Below are positions 12,542 through 19,875 of a stretch of DNA of 64,000 bases, in pieces. The position numbers and the translations under genes were made by a program. This stretch comes from Monarcha castaneiventris obscurior (lineage: Eukaryota; Chordata; Aves; Passeriformes; Monarchidae): NCBI GenBank assembly GCA_026261815.1, contig JAMPIT010000890.1, positions 4,370,001 through 4,434,000 on the forward strand, written 5' to 3'. Below the pieces are notes generated by a model. The model worked only from the letters and a program-made list of their open reading frames with translations, was not told the DNA's origin and did not search any database. Each line of letters begins with the position of its first letter. The first letter of the stretch is position 1.

Positions 12542-12974
12542 TGCGGGTAAATAATGGACAACACACACGATCAATGTGATCCAAGTGAAGCCGTTTATTC
12601 CGAAAACCCCAGGTATTCTTATACCCTAAGTGACAGTACTAAAAATAAAGTCATAAGATAAGTTTTCTCACAGTGCTTTTCCCACACAAAGTTTCACACA
12701 GTTTTCTCTATACTAATCAGTGCTCTGACTCCCGTATCAGAAGGCTACAATAATAATTTCTTCTGCCAAACTCCTTTCCAGACACCTGGGAGTTAATCTC
12801 CCTTTTCTCACAGATGTTTCACAAACGGCCTTGGGAAAGAAATGCAGAGGCCTATTGCTTTTCTAAATACAGAGGCTTATTTCTCATCTAACAAGTTTGG
12901 ATTGCTCACTGTCTACTTATATACTATATGTCTATATATGTATGTCTACATATAGGACATAGTATTCCTCCACA
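12542..12974 (-). repeat. 3' LTR of the provirus
   Basis: On the minus strand it starts TGTGGAGGAATAC and ends TTTACCCGCA (TG...CA). It is identical to the 5' LTR except at 12568, where it keeps a CpG that the 5' copy has lost. Its AATAAA would direct polyadenylation of proviral transcripts. The tail of the env remnant frame runs about 40 bases into it. Confidence 0.95.
12594..12599 (-). promoter_or_regulatory. AATAAA polyadenylation signal in 3' LTR
   Basis: The plus-strand TTTATT reads AATAAA on the minus strand, 18 bases after the TATA-like TATAAG (12618-12623). The close TATA, short gap, AATAAACG order resembles the U3/R boundary of avian alpharetroviruses. Confidence 0.75.
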
Positions 12975-13156
12975 AATCCCCCCTCTTTCCTGTGAGCAAT
13001 CCAAACCTGGTTTACTGTTTTTCCTACTGATTTTATCAAACATTTAACAATACATGGTAATAACACACTTACGAGTATCATAACTGCTAAAGCTATCAGT
13101 CTTATCTTAACAAACTCTATAAACCATCCCTTAATATCCCAGCTTGCTTTACAATG
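12932..13156 (-). pseudogene. env: env remnant: membrane anchor and cytoplasmic tail only
   Basis: An open minus-strand frame of 74 codons follows a TAG at 13157-13159 and ends at a TAG (12932-12934) inside the 3' LTR. Near its start it reads SWDIKGWFIEF. A hydrophobic helix of about 20 residues follows (IRLIALAVMILVSVLLPCIV), then KC and a basic tail. A tryptophan-rich stretch, a membrane helix and a Cys-containing tail are the usual C-terminal end of a retroviral transmembrane subunit. It has no start codon, surface subunit or fusion peptide. Only about 0.2 kb separates it from the end of pol, where env would normally occupy well over 1 kb. The identification rests on position and hydropathy, not on a database match. 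Confidence 0.65.
12975..12991 (-). promoter_or_regulatory. Polypurine tract
   Basis: On the minus strand AGGAAAGAGGGGGGATT lies directly before the 3' LTR. This is the expected place and composition for the primer of plus-strand DNA synthesis. Confidence 0.9.
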
Positions 13157-13200
13157 CTACTACCATTAACTACGTTTTACGTGCTAAATTTCTTGCTAAC

Positions 13201-13389
13201 CTATATACCTAAAATACGTTGATCAAAAGTTTCTATAAGCTGCAAATTCTGAAAAAGGTTAAACTGTCTACTCAAAGGTGGTGGCAAAGGTTGGAATGGG
13301 TCAGGATGCCTGTGGTTTGGTCCTAAAAAGGCACAAAGAAAGTTAGCCAGACTATATCTTGCTAATTGACCTGCACAGCATTTCCAGGT
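13201..13389 (-). other. Short open stretch between pol and env remnant
   Basis: A 62-codon minus-strand frame without a start codon overlaps the end of pol in another frame and stops at TAG 13201-13203. The product has a short hydrophobic run (LANFLCAFLG), a Pro-rich piece (PFQPLPPPL) and a leucine-rich end. It may be the overlapping start of env joined by deletion to unrelated sequence, or noncoding. A splice-acceptor-like stretch, TTTCTTTGTGCCTTTTTAG, lies inside it. I do not recognise it. Confidence 0.3.
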
Positions 13390-16136
13390 TCAGCATCAGA
13401 GTGATATGGTTTAATCCATCTTGCTGGTATCCAAAGCAATCCATCTCCTGTAAGCAAACACATATATCCTCTTCCTGTTAATTTGACTGTGGCAGGCCCT
13501 TTCCATTCCCCTGTTTTCGGGTCTCTGTATCTCACTAGGATCCCATTATCCGTCTGGCTTACTGAACTAAAACCTGGCCGAAGTGCCAAGCTGTGTACCA
13601 ATATCGGCGGTTCCTGACTATCCTTTGCCAATCTCAGATAATTGAGCACATATAAGGCTTTATGCAACTTCTCATGTGGAGACATACCTGCAGTTCCCCC
13701 CTTTTGTTTTAACAGCAAACTTTTTAACGTTTGATGTGCACGCTCTATAATGGCTTGACCAGTAGGAACATGTGGAATGCCAGTGTCATGGGTAATACCC
13801 CAAAGATTACAAAATCGAGCAAAGCGCAAGGATCTATATCCCGGCCCATTATCTGTTTTGAGCTTTGCTGGGACACCAAGAACTGCAAAACAATTGTATA
13901 GGTGTCTTTCCACATGTCGGGTGGTTTCACCTGTCTGAGCTGTAGCCCAGATTGCCTGAGAGAAGGTATCAATGCACACGTGAACGTATTTGAGGCGACC
14001 GAATTCACTGATGTGAGTGACATCCATTTGCCACAATTGCAAAGGTTTTAAACCTCTAGGATTAACTCCAACACCCAGGCCAAACCCATGCTCTTGACAT
14101 GATGGACAAGACTTGACAATTCCCTGAGCATCTATCAATGGGATTCTAAACTGTTTTGCCAGCATCTTTGCGGACTGATGGAAAAAATCATGGGAATTGC
14201 GTGCCTGAGCAAAGGTGTCAATTGATGGACCTGTCCACGCAGGAGCCACTAACTTATCGGCTACTTTGTTGCCAATAGCTAGGCCTCCGTGCATGGTATG
14301 ACTGCGAATGTGAGTGATAAAGTAAGGGGCGCTGCGTTGGTTAACCAGATTCAGTAGGTGAATGACGAGGATGTTAAGAGCTTGATTTTTCACTTCCCTT
14401 ATCATAGCACGTTCTATGCGCTTCACCATACCTACTACATACAAAGAATCTGACACGATATTAAGAGCAACTGAATGCCAATTACTGAAAGCCCACACAA
14501 CGGCTTTGAGCTCAAGTGTTTGCAACGAGTCATCTGTATCTCCCATGAGAATGTTTCGTTCCCATGTCCCATGTCGTGACAGCCAGGTGCACACTGCTTT
14601 TCGAGAACGCTTCCCAGCATCAGTGAAAACAGTGATGCCATTCACAGGAGTCTCCGATAACCACGGACGCTGTTCCATTACTTGTCCTTTCAGCAGAGCT
14701 AGAAGCTTGGAGCGAGGGTACTGGTTAGAAATGGTTCCTGTAAATCCAAGCAATGCAGTATGGAGATCATCAGAATGTCGAAGGCCCCATTCCAGATAAG
14801 ACTGAACCATTGGAAGAAATATAGTGACTGGATCTCGACCTAGAAGGTCAACGACACGCATTCGGCCTTTCATGATGAGTTGAGCAAAACACTCTATTCT
14901 GGTCGAAACAGTTTTCGGCGGGTTGACGGATAAAAAGACCCACTCAAGAATGCGCAGTGGCCGTGGATGCTTTTCATCCCACTGCATGATGAGAGCACAG
15001 GGATGCTCACGAGGGTTCCACATATGAGGTGCATCTGAATTGACAAGCATGAGGTTTACAGGCAAGTCAGGTTTAATCCGATCAGCGTGGCTGGTAACAA
15101 TCTTATAGGTGATGCGTTCAAGGGCCCTTCGGTGTTCGGGTCCCAGTGTTCGCTTATCATTAGCCTGAGTAGTAGTCCCCAAAAGCTGGACGAGTGGTTT
15201 TAGGTCGTCATTTGTAATTCCACATTTTGTACGGACCCACTGAACATCTCCGACTAATTTCTGTACGTCGTGCAGCGTTCAGATCTCTGTGACAATTTCA
15301 ACCTTCTGCGGGCGTACTCGACTTCCAGTGATAATCCAGCCAAGGTATTTCCACGGTGATTGTTTCTGCACCTTCTCCGGAGTGATTTTCAGCCCTCTTG
15401 ACTCAAGTGTCGCTGTAACTTCAGACAGGATCGGGAGATTGGTTAAGCTTTTCCCAGCTATTAAGATATCATCCATATAGTGGTAAATAATCAGATGAGG
15501 AAACCGTTTTCTCACTGGTTCCAGGGCCCATGCTACATAAATCTGGCACATTGTGGGTGAATTTTTCATGCCCTGGGACAAAACAATCCAGTGGTATCGC
15601 TTAGCAGGTTCTGCCTTGTTGATGGATGGTACCGAAAAGGCAAATCTCTCCGCATCGTCTTTGTGCAGAGGAATAGTGAAAAAACAGTCCTTTAAATCAA
15701 TAACCAAAATTTCCCAATCTTCTGGAATCATAGTGGGAGAAGGAAGACCTGGTTGCAGGGCTCCCATGTTCATCATGACGGCATTAACCGCTCTCAGATC
15801 ATGCAATAATCTCCATTTTCCGCTCTTTTTTGGTATTGTAAATATTGGAGTATTCCACTCGCTCGTGGAAGGGACAATATGACCTGCACTGAGTTGTTCT
15901 TCCACCAGTTCATTAACTCTGAGCAGCTTTTCACCGGTGAGCGGCCACTGCTCAATCCAGACAGGTGTGTCTGTTTTCCATCTAATCTTGAGGATTGGCC
16001 GCTCCTCAGTGGCCGCTACGGAAAAGGCTGAGTGACGAGTGTAGCTTTCATTTGGCTCATGATGTCTTGGCCGATGAGACCTACCAGACCTGGAGGGGTA
16101 GTGATCACATAGGGGCGAGTTGACACAGTCACTCCA
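13362..16136 (-). pseudogene. pol: pol: reverse transcriptase, RNase H, integrase, with one internal stop
   Basis: The frame is open from just after a TGA at 16137-16139 to TAG 13362-13364, except for TGA 15279-15281, which falls after the RT palm. Before the break, RT shows VIDLKD (motif A) and YMDD (catalytic). The motif usually written LPQGM reads LSQGM. After the break, an open 606-codon segment holds RNase H residues (TDAG, ELKA, SDSL, VADK), the integrase zinc site (HDFFH and CPSC) and a DD35E triad (WQMDV, KTDNG, IIERAHQ). It ends with a C-terminal domain containing GRGYMCLLTG and WIPARWIKPY. Expression would need a -1 shift from pro. The stop cuts off RNase H and integrase, so this copy is predicted defective. 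It lies one frame back from pro, as expected for a betaretrovirus-type order. Confidence 0.93.
15279..15281 (-). other. In-frame TGA in pol
   Basis: The same frame continues on both sides with retroviral pol sequence, so this is a nonsense change and not a frameshift. Its context fits deamination of a CpG. Confidence 0.85.
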
Positions 16137-16849
16137 TCAGGAAATGTAAAAGCAATCGGATCTTTGCTGACTCTTGTAGTCTGAGTCCCTCCAATTCCTG
16201 CGACACCAAACTGTGGAGATACCGTAGGCCAAATTCCTGGCCAGCAGGAAGAAGAGATGATCGTAACATCAGCCCCGGTATCCAAAAGCATTTTCAAAGT
16301 TATTTGGTGGCCATCACAGGAACTCAGTGTGACTGTTTTTTCCGGTTTACCTCTAGTGATGTCTATTGCAAAGAACACTTCAGGTAGTCCTGTGGATCCA
16401 AATCCCTTGTCTCCTCTGATAGCATTCCCGGGATGAGGGACACAAGAGAAAAACAGGACTAACTGAGCAATACGAGTACCCCTTGGGATGGAGACTGGTG
16501 GAGAGAGTGTATAAATCATGGCCTTGATGACTCCGGTGTAGTCTGAATCAATTACTCCAGGTAGTACAAAAATACCCTGTCGACTAGTAGAAGAACGTTC
16601 CAGTAGCAGCACACACAAATTTCTCCCTAGCGGTCCCTTCACATTGGTATCGACCACTTGCACTGCTGTGGTGGTTAGGGTGATTTCTACTGCTGTTGAG
16701 ACATCCACTCCGGCACTTCCAGCAGTGGCGGAGCGGAGGGTGTCGAGACTTCCTGTCTGTTGTCTGTGGTCACGGCCCAGGCCCCCTGCATTTGTGTCTG
16801 CACGCGCGGGGTCTTCGCGCTCGGATGCCGGTTTCCCTGTCTTCCACAC
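16016..16849 (-). CDS. pro: pro: dUTPase-protease fusion (intact frame)
   Basis: This 277-codon frame is open. All five motifs of trimeric dUTPases appear in order: AGVDV (46-50), the LLLERSS region (81-87), GVIDSDYTG (98-106), RGTRIAQLVLF (123-133) and RGDKGFGSTG (145-154). The retroviral aspartic protease follows, with LLDTGAD (188-194), flap-like GIGGTQ (218-223) and GLIGQD (257-262). dUTPase removes dUTP, and the protease cleaves Gag and Gag-Pro-Pol. The first codon listed is GTG, so there is no AUG start. Entry is expected by a -1 shift at GGGAAAC (16831-16837), which places the first protease-frame residues at TGKP. A dUTPase joined to the protease is a betaretrovirus trait; chicken alpharetroviruses lack it. 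No break is seen in this frame. Confidence 0.93.
   Translation of the reverse strand: MWKTGKPASEREDPARADTNAGGLGRDHRQQTGSLDTLRSATAGSAGVDVSTAVEITLTTTAVQVVDTNVKGPLGRNLCVLLLERSSTSRQGIFVLPGVIDSDYTGVIKAMIYTLSPPVSIPRGTRIAQLVLFFSCVPHPGNAIRGDKGFGSTGLPEVFFAIDITRGKPEKTVTLSSCDGHQITLKMLLDTGADVTIISSSCWPGIWPTVSPQFGVAGIGGTQTTRVSKDPIAFTFPDGVTVSTRPYVITTPPGLVGLIGQDIMSQMKATLVTQPFP
16804..16837 (-). promoter_or_regulatory. gag-pro -1 frameshift signal
   Basis: The heptamer G GGA AAC (minus strand, 16837-16831) is in the gag frame exactly where the protease frame takes over. The same heptamer is used at gag-pro by Mason-Pfizer monkey virus (family knowledge). Ten bases further on, GCGCG (16820-16816) can pair with CGCGC (16808-16804) around a loop ending ACCC. 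That loop could pair with a downstream G-run to form a pseudoknot (inference). Confidence 0.8.
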
Positions 16850-16956
16850 TCAGCTGTACCGTGAGTATTGCTCCGGCACTTTATACACCACTTTGATCTG
16901 GAACCAGGAAGGTGGCAGTGTTTTTTGAGATGTCCTGGTTTGCCACATTTAAAGCA

Positions 16957-16959
16957 TCA
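16957..16959 (-). other. In-frame TGA in gag before zinc knuckles
   Basis: The codon after SSNA is TGA, and the next codon begins a perfect CX2CX4HX4C knuckle. The frame is otherwise open to 16687, so this is a point nonsense change consistent with CpG decay. Confidence 0.88.
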
Positions 16960-18713
16960 GGCATTAGAGCTTGTGCTCGTCTTGTCTAGGAAAGGTTTAA
17001 TAGCTCCACTTACAGCGGCTGCAACATATGCGGCCTTAGCTTGTTGATCAGTTCTATCTGCCAGTTCGATCATATCGACTACCGATGCTGTCTTTGGCAG
17101 TGTCCCAAGGATCTGCTGAGTCTTCGCATTCGCGTTATCGAAGGCGAGGATTCGGAACATCCGATCTTTCATTGCGTCATCGAAGTCAGGGTGAGTTCTG
17201 ATGGTCTGATGCAGCCGATCGATGAACGAGGAGTACTTTTCGTGAGGGCCTTGTTGAACGTGTAAAAAGGCTTGTGATTTGCCAGGTTCCGGCACGGTAG
17301 TGATAGCAGCAAGGGCTAATTCTTGAGATTTTTGTAATACTGCCACATTACTCTGCATTTGAAGATTCACATCTAACCAAGGTCCTTCACCTATTAGCTG
17401 CTGCAATGTAACTCCATACAAAGGATCACCTTGCTGGCGAGGTTTAGCTGCCTCCTGCACACAAAGCTGTCTCCATTGCTTTTCAAAGAGCAGCAGTGCA
17501 GATGGAGGTAGTATAACTGAGGCAAGCTGAGCAGAATCACATGGCAGTAATAGATCACAAGTGTACAAATATTGTAGCAGCTGGGTGGTGAATGGTGATC
17601 GAAGACCGTACTTAGCTACTGCATCCCTTGCTTTTTCAAGCAGTTTCCAGTCAAAGGCTTCCCAGCTCCTCTGCCCTCCAGGTTGCAGAGTAACAGGAAA
17701 TGCCTGGGGAAGAAACTGTCCTTCAATTAGGGCATCACGAATTACCCCTTTCCATCGCTGTGTATGCTGACTGCTTGCATCTGGGTTCTGGGATACTGGA
17801 AGAGGGACCTGTTGTTGCTTAATCCCTATTTTGTTCATTGGAGGAAGTATAGGATCACGGAAGGAATACTGATTATACAAGCCTGCTTCAGTCTGTGACT
17901 GCTCCAAAGGTGGATTTACATTAATCTCTTCGGCTGGACTTTGTATTTTTAAGTCCTCTAACTTTCCAAGCACATCTCGCAACAAATCTTCGACTGCAGC
18001 ACCTTTTAGTTCTTCTTCTTTAACAGGTTGCAAAGGTGTCTCGGGTAGCTGGCACTGAGCTGCTGCTTGCTCTTGAGCAGCGGCTGGATCTTGGGCGGCT
18101 GCCAGCTCTCGGACGGCAGCTGGATCTTGGGTGGCTGCCGGCTCTCCTTTGAAATCTCCAGCACTCTGGGTAGCATTTGCTGGGGTGGTCGGCTCGGGTA
18201 ACGGAGGGGCAGAAGGTAGGGCTGTTGCAGAAGTGGGAAGTGGAAACGCAACTCGGGTTGAAAAGGTGGAGGTGGTTGCTGTTTCGGTGTTATTTGACTC
18301 TGAGCCTGCAGGGGTTAATGCTGCAAAAGCAGAAGCAGCTGCCTGCCTCTCTGCTTTCATCGTCTGCAGGGTCTCTAGTATGAGCTTCCAGTGAGTGGAA
18401 TATTTGGATGCTTCTTTGGCGGCTGCTCCACCGCTGCTGATAGCATCCCACAAAGCTTTCCCAATTGCTTCCCATACAGATATCTGAAAGGCTACCTCCG
18501 CATTTGGGATAAAATCCCGGTCCCAAGCCCACTTTAAGAGATTCCGAAGAATGGAATCATCGTATTTCAATTTTCTCTTAGAGATAATATGTTGGAGGAG
18601 GTTTAGGACAGCTTTCTGCTCCTTGTCCTTCCCCATCTCCTCCCTGACCGTACAGTTCAGTTCACAATCTTCCCGCAATCCTCTGTGGCGCCCAGGCGGG
18701 ACTTCTCCCTTCG

Positions 18714-19006
18714 GGGAGGCTTCTCGCAGACCCTGTGTCTGTAAAACCTTTCTTCCCACACACCCCGTGTGTGTGAGGCTTCCCGCACCACGGTGCCGGT
18801 GCGAGGAATTTCTGCCAGGAATCTCTTCCCACACTTCTATGTGTGAGGCATCCCGCACCCCCTGTGCGAGGCTTCACGCACGACCAGCGTGTGTGGCATC
18901 CCACCCTGTCAGTGAGGCATCCCACACCATCTCTGTGTGAGGCTTCTCGCCTTGCGAAGAGGAATCCTTTCTTCCTGCACTTCCCAATTAGTGCAAGGCT
19001 TCCTGC
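18714..19006 (-). other. Proviral leader with repeated hairpin motif
   Basis: About eight copies of an 18-base motif, plus-strand consensus GTGYGAGGCWTCCCGCAC, occur near 18716, 18771, 18841, 18864, 18889, 18911, 18935 and 18991. Each can fold as a stem of about seven pairs with a loop of about four bases. They lie between the primer site and the gag start, where retroviruses keep RNA packaging and dimerisation signals. The function is inferred from position. Confidence 0.7.
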
Positions 19007-19098
19007 TGGGGCAGCAGGGATTAGGTCAGCTTACCCGCTACCGCCGTGCTCGATCCACTGAATATCAGCACTCGATGCAGTCGAGAGTCTCCCCTCGG

Positions 19099-19123
19099 GT
19101 GATACCACGCCGGGTGGTATCAC
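19099..19123 (-). other. Perfect 10-bp stem-loop beside primer site
   Basis: GTGATACCAC (19099-19108) pairs perfectly with GTGGTATCAC (19114-19123) around a GCCGG loop. Partial pairing of CCTCG with CGAGG extends the stem. It lies about 22 bases from the primer site, within the structured leader. Confidence 0.75.
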
Positions 19124-19145
19124 GTAGCGAGGCTCGGCATCGTCG

Positions 19146-19163
19146 ATCACGTCGGGTGCACCA
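19146..19163 (-). promoter_or_regulatory. Primer binding site, tRNA-Trp type
   Basis: The minus strand reads TGGTGCACCCGACGTGAT two bases after the 5' LTR. It matches the 3' end of tRNA-Trp at 16 of 18 positions; the two mismatches are adjacent, at positions 6 and 7. tRNA-Trp is the primer of avian sarcoma-leukosis viruses (family knowledge). Confidence 0.85.
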
Positions 19164-19217
19164 TTTGCGGGTAAATAATGGACAACACACATGATCAATG
19201 TGATCCAAGTGAAGCCG

Positions 19218-19223
19218 TTTATT
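19218..19223 (-). promoter_or_regulatory. AATAAA in 5' LTR
   Basis: Copy of the polyadenylation hexamer, just downstream of the TATA-like element. If transcription starts at or after it, it would be missing or inactive at the RNA 5' end (inference). Confidence 0.6.
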
Positions 19224-19241
19224 CCGAAAACCCCAGGTATT

Positions 19242-19247
19242 CTTATA
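19242..19247 (-). promoter_or_regulatory. TATA-like box of proviral promoter
   Basis: The minus strand reads GGTATAAGAA. It precedes AATAAA by 18 bases, leaving a U3 of roughly 370 bases and a short R, as in alpharetroviruses. A second TATATAAG at 19540-19547 would imply an improbably short U3. Confidence 0.65.
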
Positions 19248-19598
19248 CCCTAAGTGACAGTACTAAAAATAAAGTCATAAGATAAGTTTTCTCACAGTGC
19301 TTTTCCCACACAAAGTTTCACACAGTTTTCTCTATACTAATCAGTGCTCTGACTCCCGTATCAGAAGGCTACAATAATAATTTCTTCTGCCAAACTCCTT
19401 TCCAGACACCTGGGAGTTAATCTCCCTTTTCTCACAGATGTTTCACAAACGGCCTTGGGAAAGAAATGCAGAGGCCTATTGCTTTTCTAAATACAGAGGC
19501 TTATTTCTCATCTAACAAGTTTGGATTGCTCACTGTCTACTTATATACTATATGTCTATATATGTATGTCTACATATAGGACATAGTATTCCTCCACA

Positions 19599-19604
19599 AT
19601 CCTT
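19599..19604. repeat. Right target-site duplication ATCCTT
   Basis: Exact copy of 12536-12541, directly outside the 5' LTR. Confidence 0.92.
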
Positions 19605-19875
19605 CTTGCTAATTTGGAGACATATGGACTTGATGGGTGGACTAGTCAATGGATAAGGAATTGGCTGGATGGGAAGATTCAGAAAGATGCATTCAGGAGC
19701 TGTATGGGGATCAGTAATGATCTGTGTCCCTTGAGGCTCCGTACTGGGACTGGTCCTGTTCAGTATCTTCATTAATGACGGAGTGGGATTGAACACACCA
19801 GCAGCTTTTGCCAGTGACACCAAACTGAGTGGGGCTCTGTATGTGCCTGAGGGAAAGGATGTGTCAGAAAAAGAC
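19599..19875 (+). repeat. CR1 LINE fragment, right part of split copy
   Basis: It continues the CR1 reverse-transcriptase text interrupted at 12541 ('gataaggaattggctggatgg', then 'actgggactggtcctgttca' and 'gacaccaaactgagtggggc'). Stops and indels make it a dead copy. The minus-strand frame at 19548-19823 is a shadow. Confidence 0.85.

Larger units (their letters stand above)
16687..18636 (-). pseudogene. gag: gag: matrix, late domain, capsid, zinc knuckles; broken by TGA
   Basis: I place the start at ATG 18636-18634 (MGKDKEQ). It has G at -3 and +4, and the sequence turns protein-like there. The 559 codons up to TGA 16957-16959 hold an alpha-helical matrix-like region (about 1-100) and a PSAP late-domain motif (141-144) in a Pro-rich linker. 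An Ala/Gln-rich repetitive stretch and a capsid with a major homology region (QGPHEKYSSF start, about 462-481) follow. Directly after the TGA the same frame gives two CCHC knuckles (16956-16915 and 16887-16846) and runs to TAG 16687-16689. As written, the product lacks nucleocapsid, so genome packaging would fail, and the stop also precedes the frameshift site, blocking pro and pol. The single break looks recent. Confidence 0.92.
12542..19598 (-). mobile_element. Young endogenous retrovirus, ERVK (alpha/beta-like), env-deleted
   Basis: This 7,057-bp minus-strand provirus has two 433-bp LTRs, a 6-bp target duplication, a tRNA-Trp-type primer site, gag, dUTPase-protease, pol, a remnant of env and a polypurine tract. 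The LTRs differ at one position (C at 12568, T at 19192). Gag and pol each carry one in-frame TGA, both consistent with CpG decay. The dUTPase-protease frame is open throughout. The reading-frame order gag, pro, pol requires two -1 shifts, as in betaretroviruses, while the LTR layout and primer resemble alpharetroviruses. With most of env missing it would have spread inside cells or with helper proteins (inference). Confidence 0.95.
19166..19598 (-). repeat. 5' LTR of the provirus
   Basis: 433 bp, TG...CA on the minus strand, identical to the 3' LTR except T at 19192. It would carry the proviral promoter and is followed by the primer site. Confidence 0.95.

Noticed and set aside
12916..12923. 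TATATAAG as the proviral TATA box
   Set aside because: It would leave a U3 of only about 80 bases; the TATAAG at 12618-12623 fits alpharetrovirus layout.
16957..16959. TGA as selenocysteine or programmed read-through
   Set aside because: No retroviral precedent at this point in gag, and a second TGA in pol has the same CpG-type context; decay is simpler.
18637..18858. 74-codon upstream extension of gag from a GTG
   Set aside because: It overlaps the structured leader and stops at an in-frame TGA (18874-18876) just beyond. The ATG at 18636 has good context and starts protein-like sequence. A glyco-Gag-like role has no support.
14416..18940. Plus-strand frames across the provirus
   Set aside because: Shadows of gag, pro and pol on the opposite strand.
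18714..19006. CRISPR-like array
   Set aside because: The repeats are self-complementary leader hairpins of a retrovirus in a eukaryotic genome; spacing is irregular.
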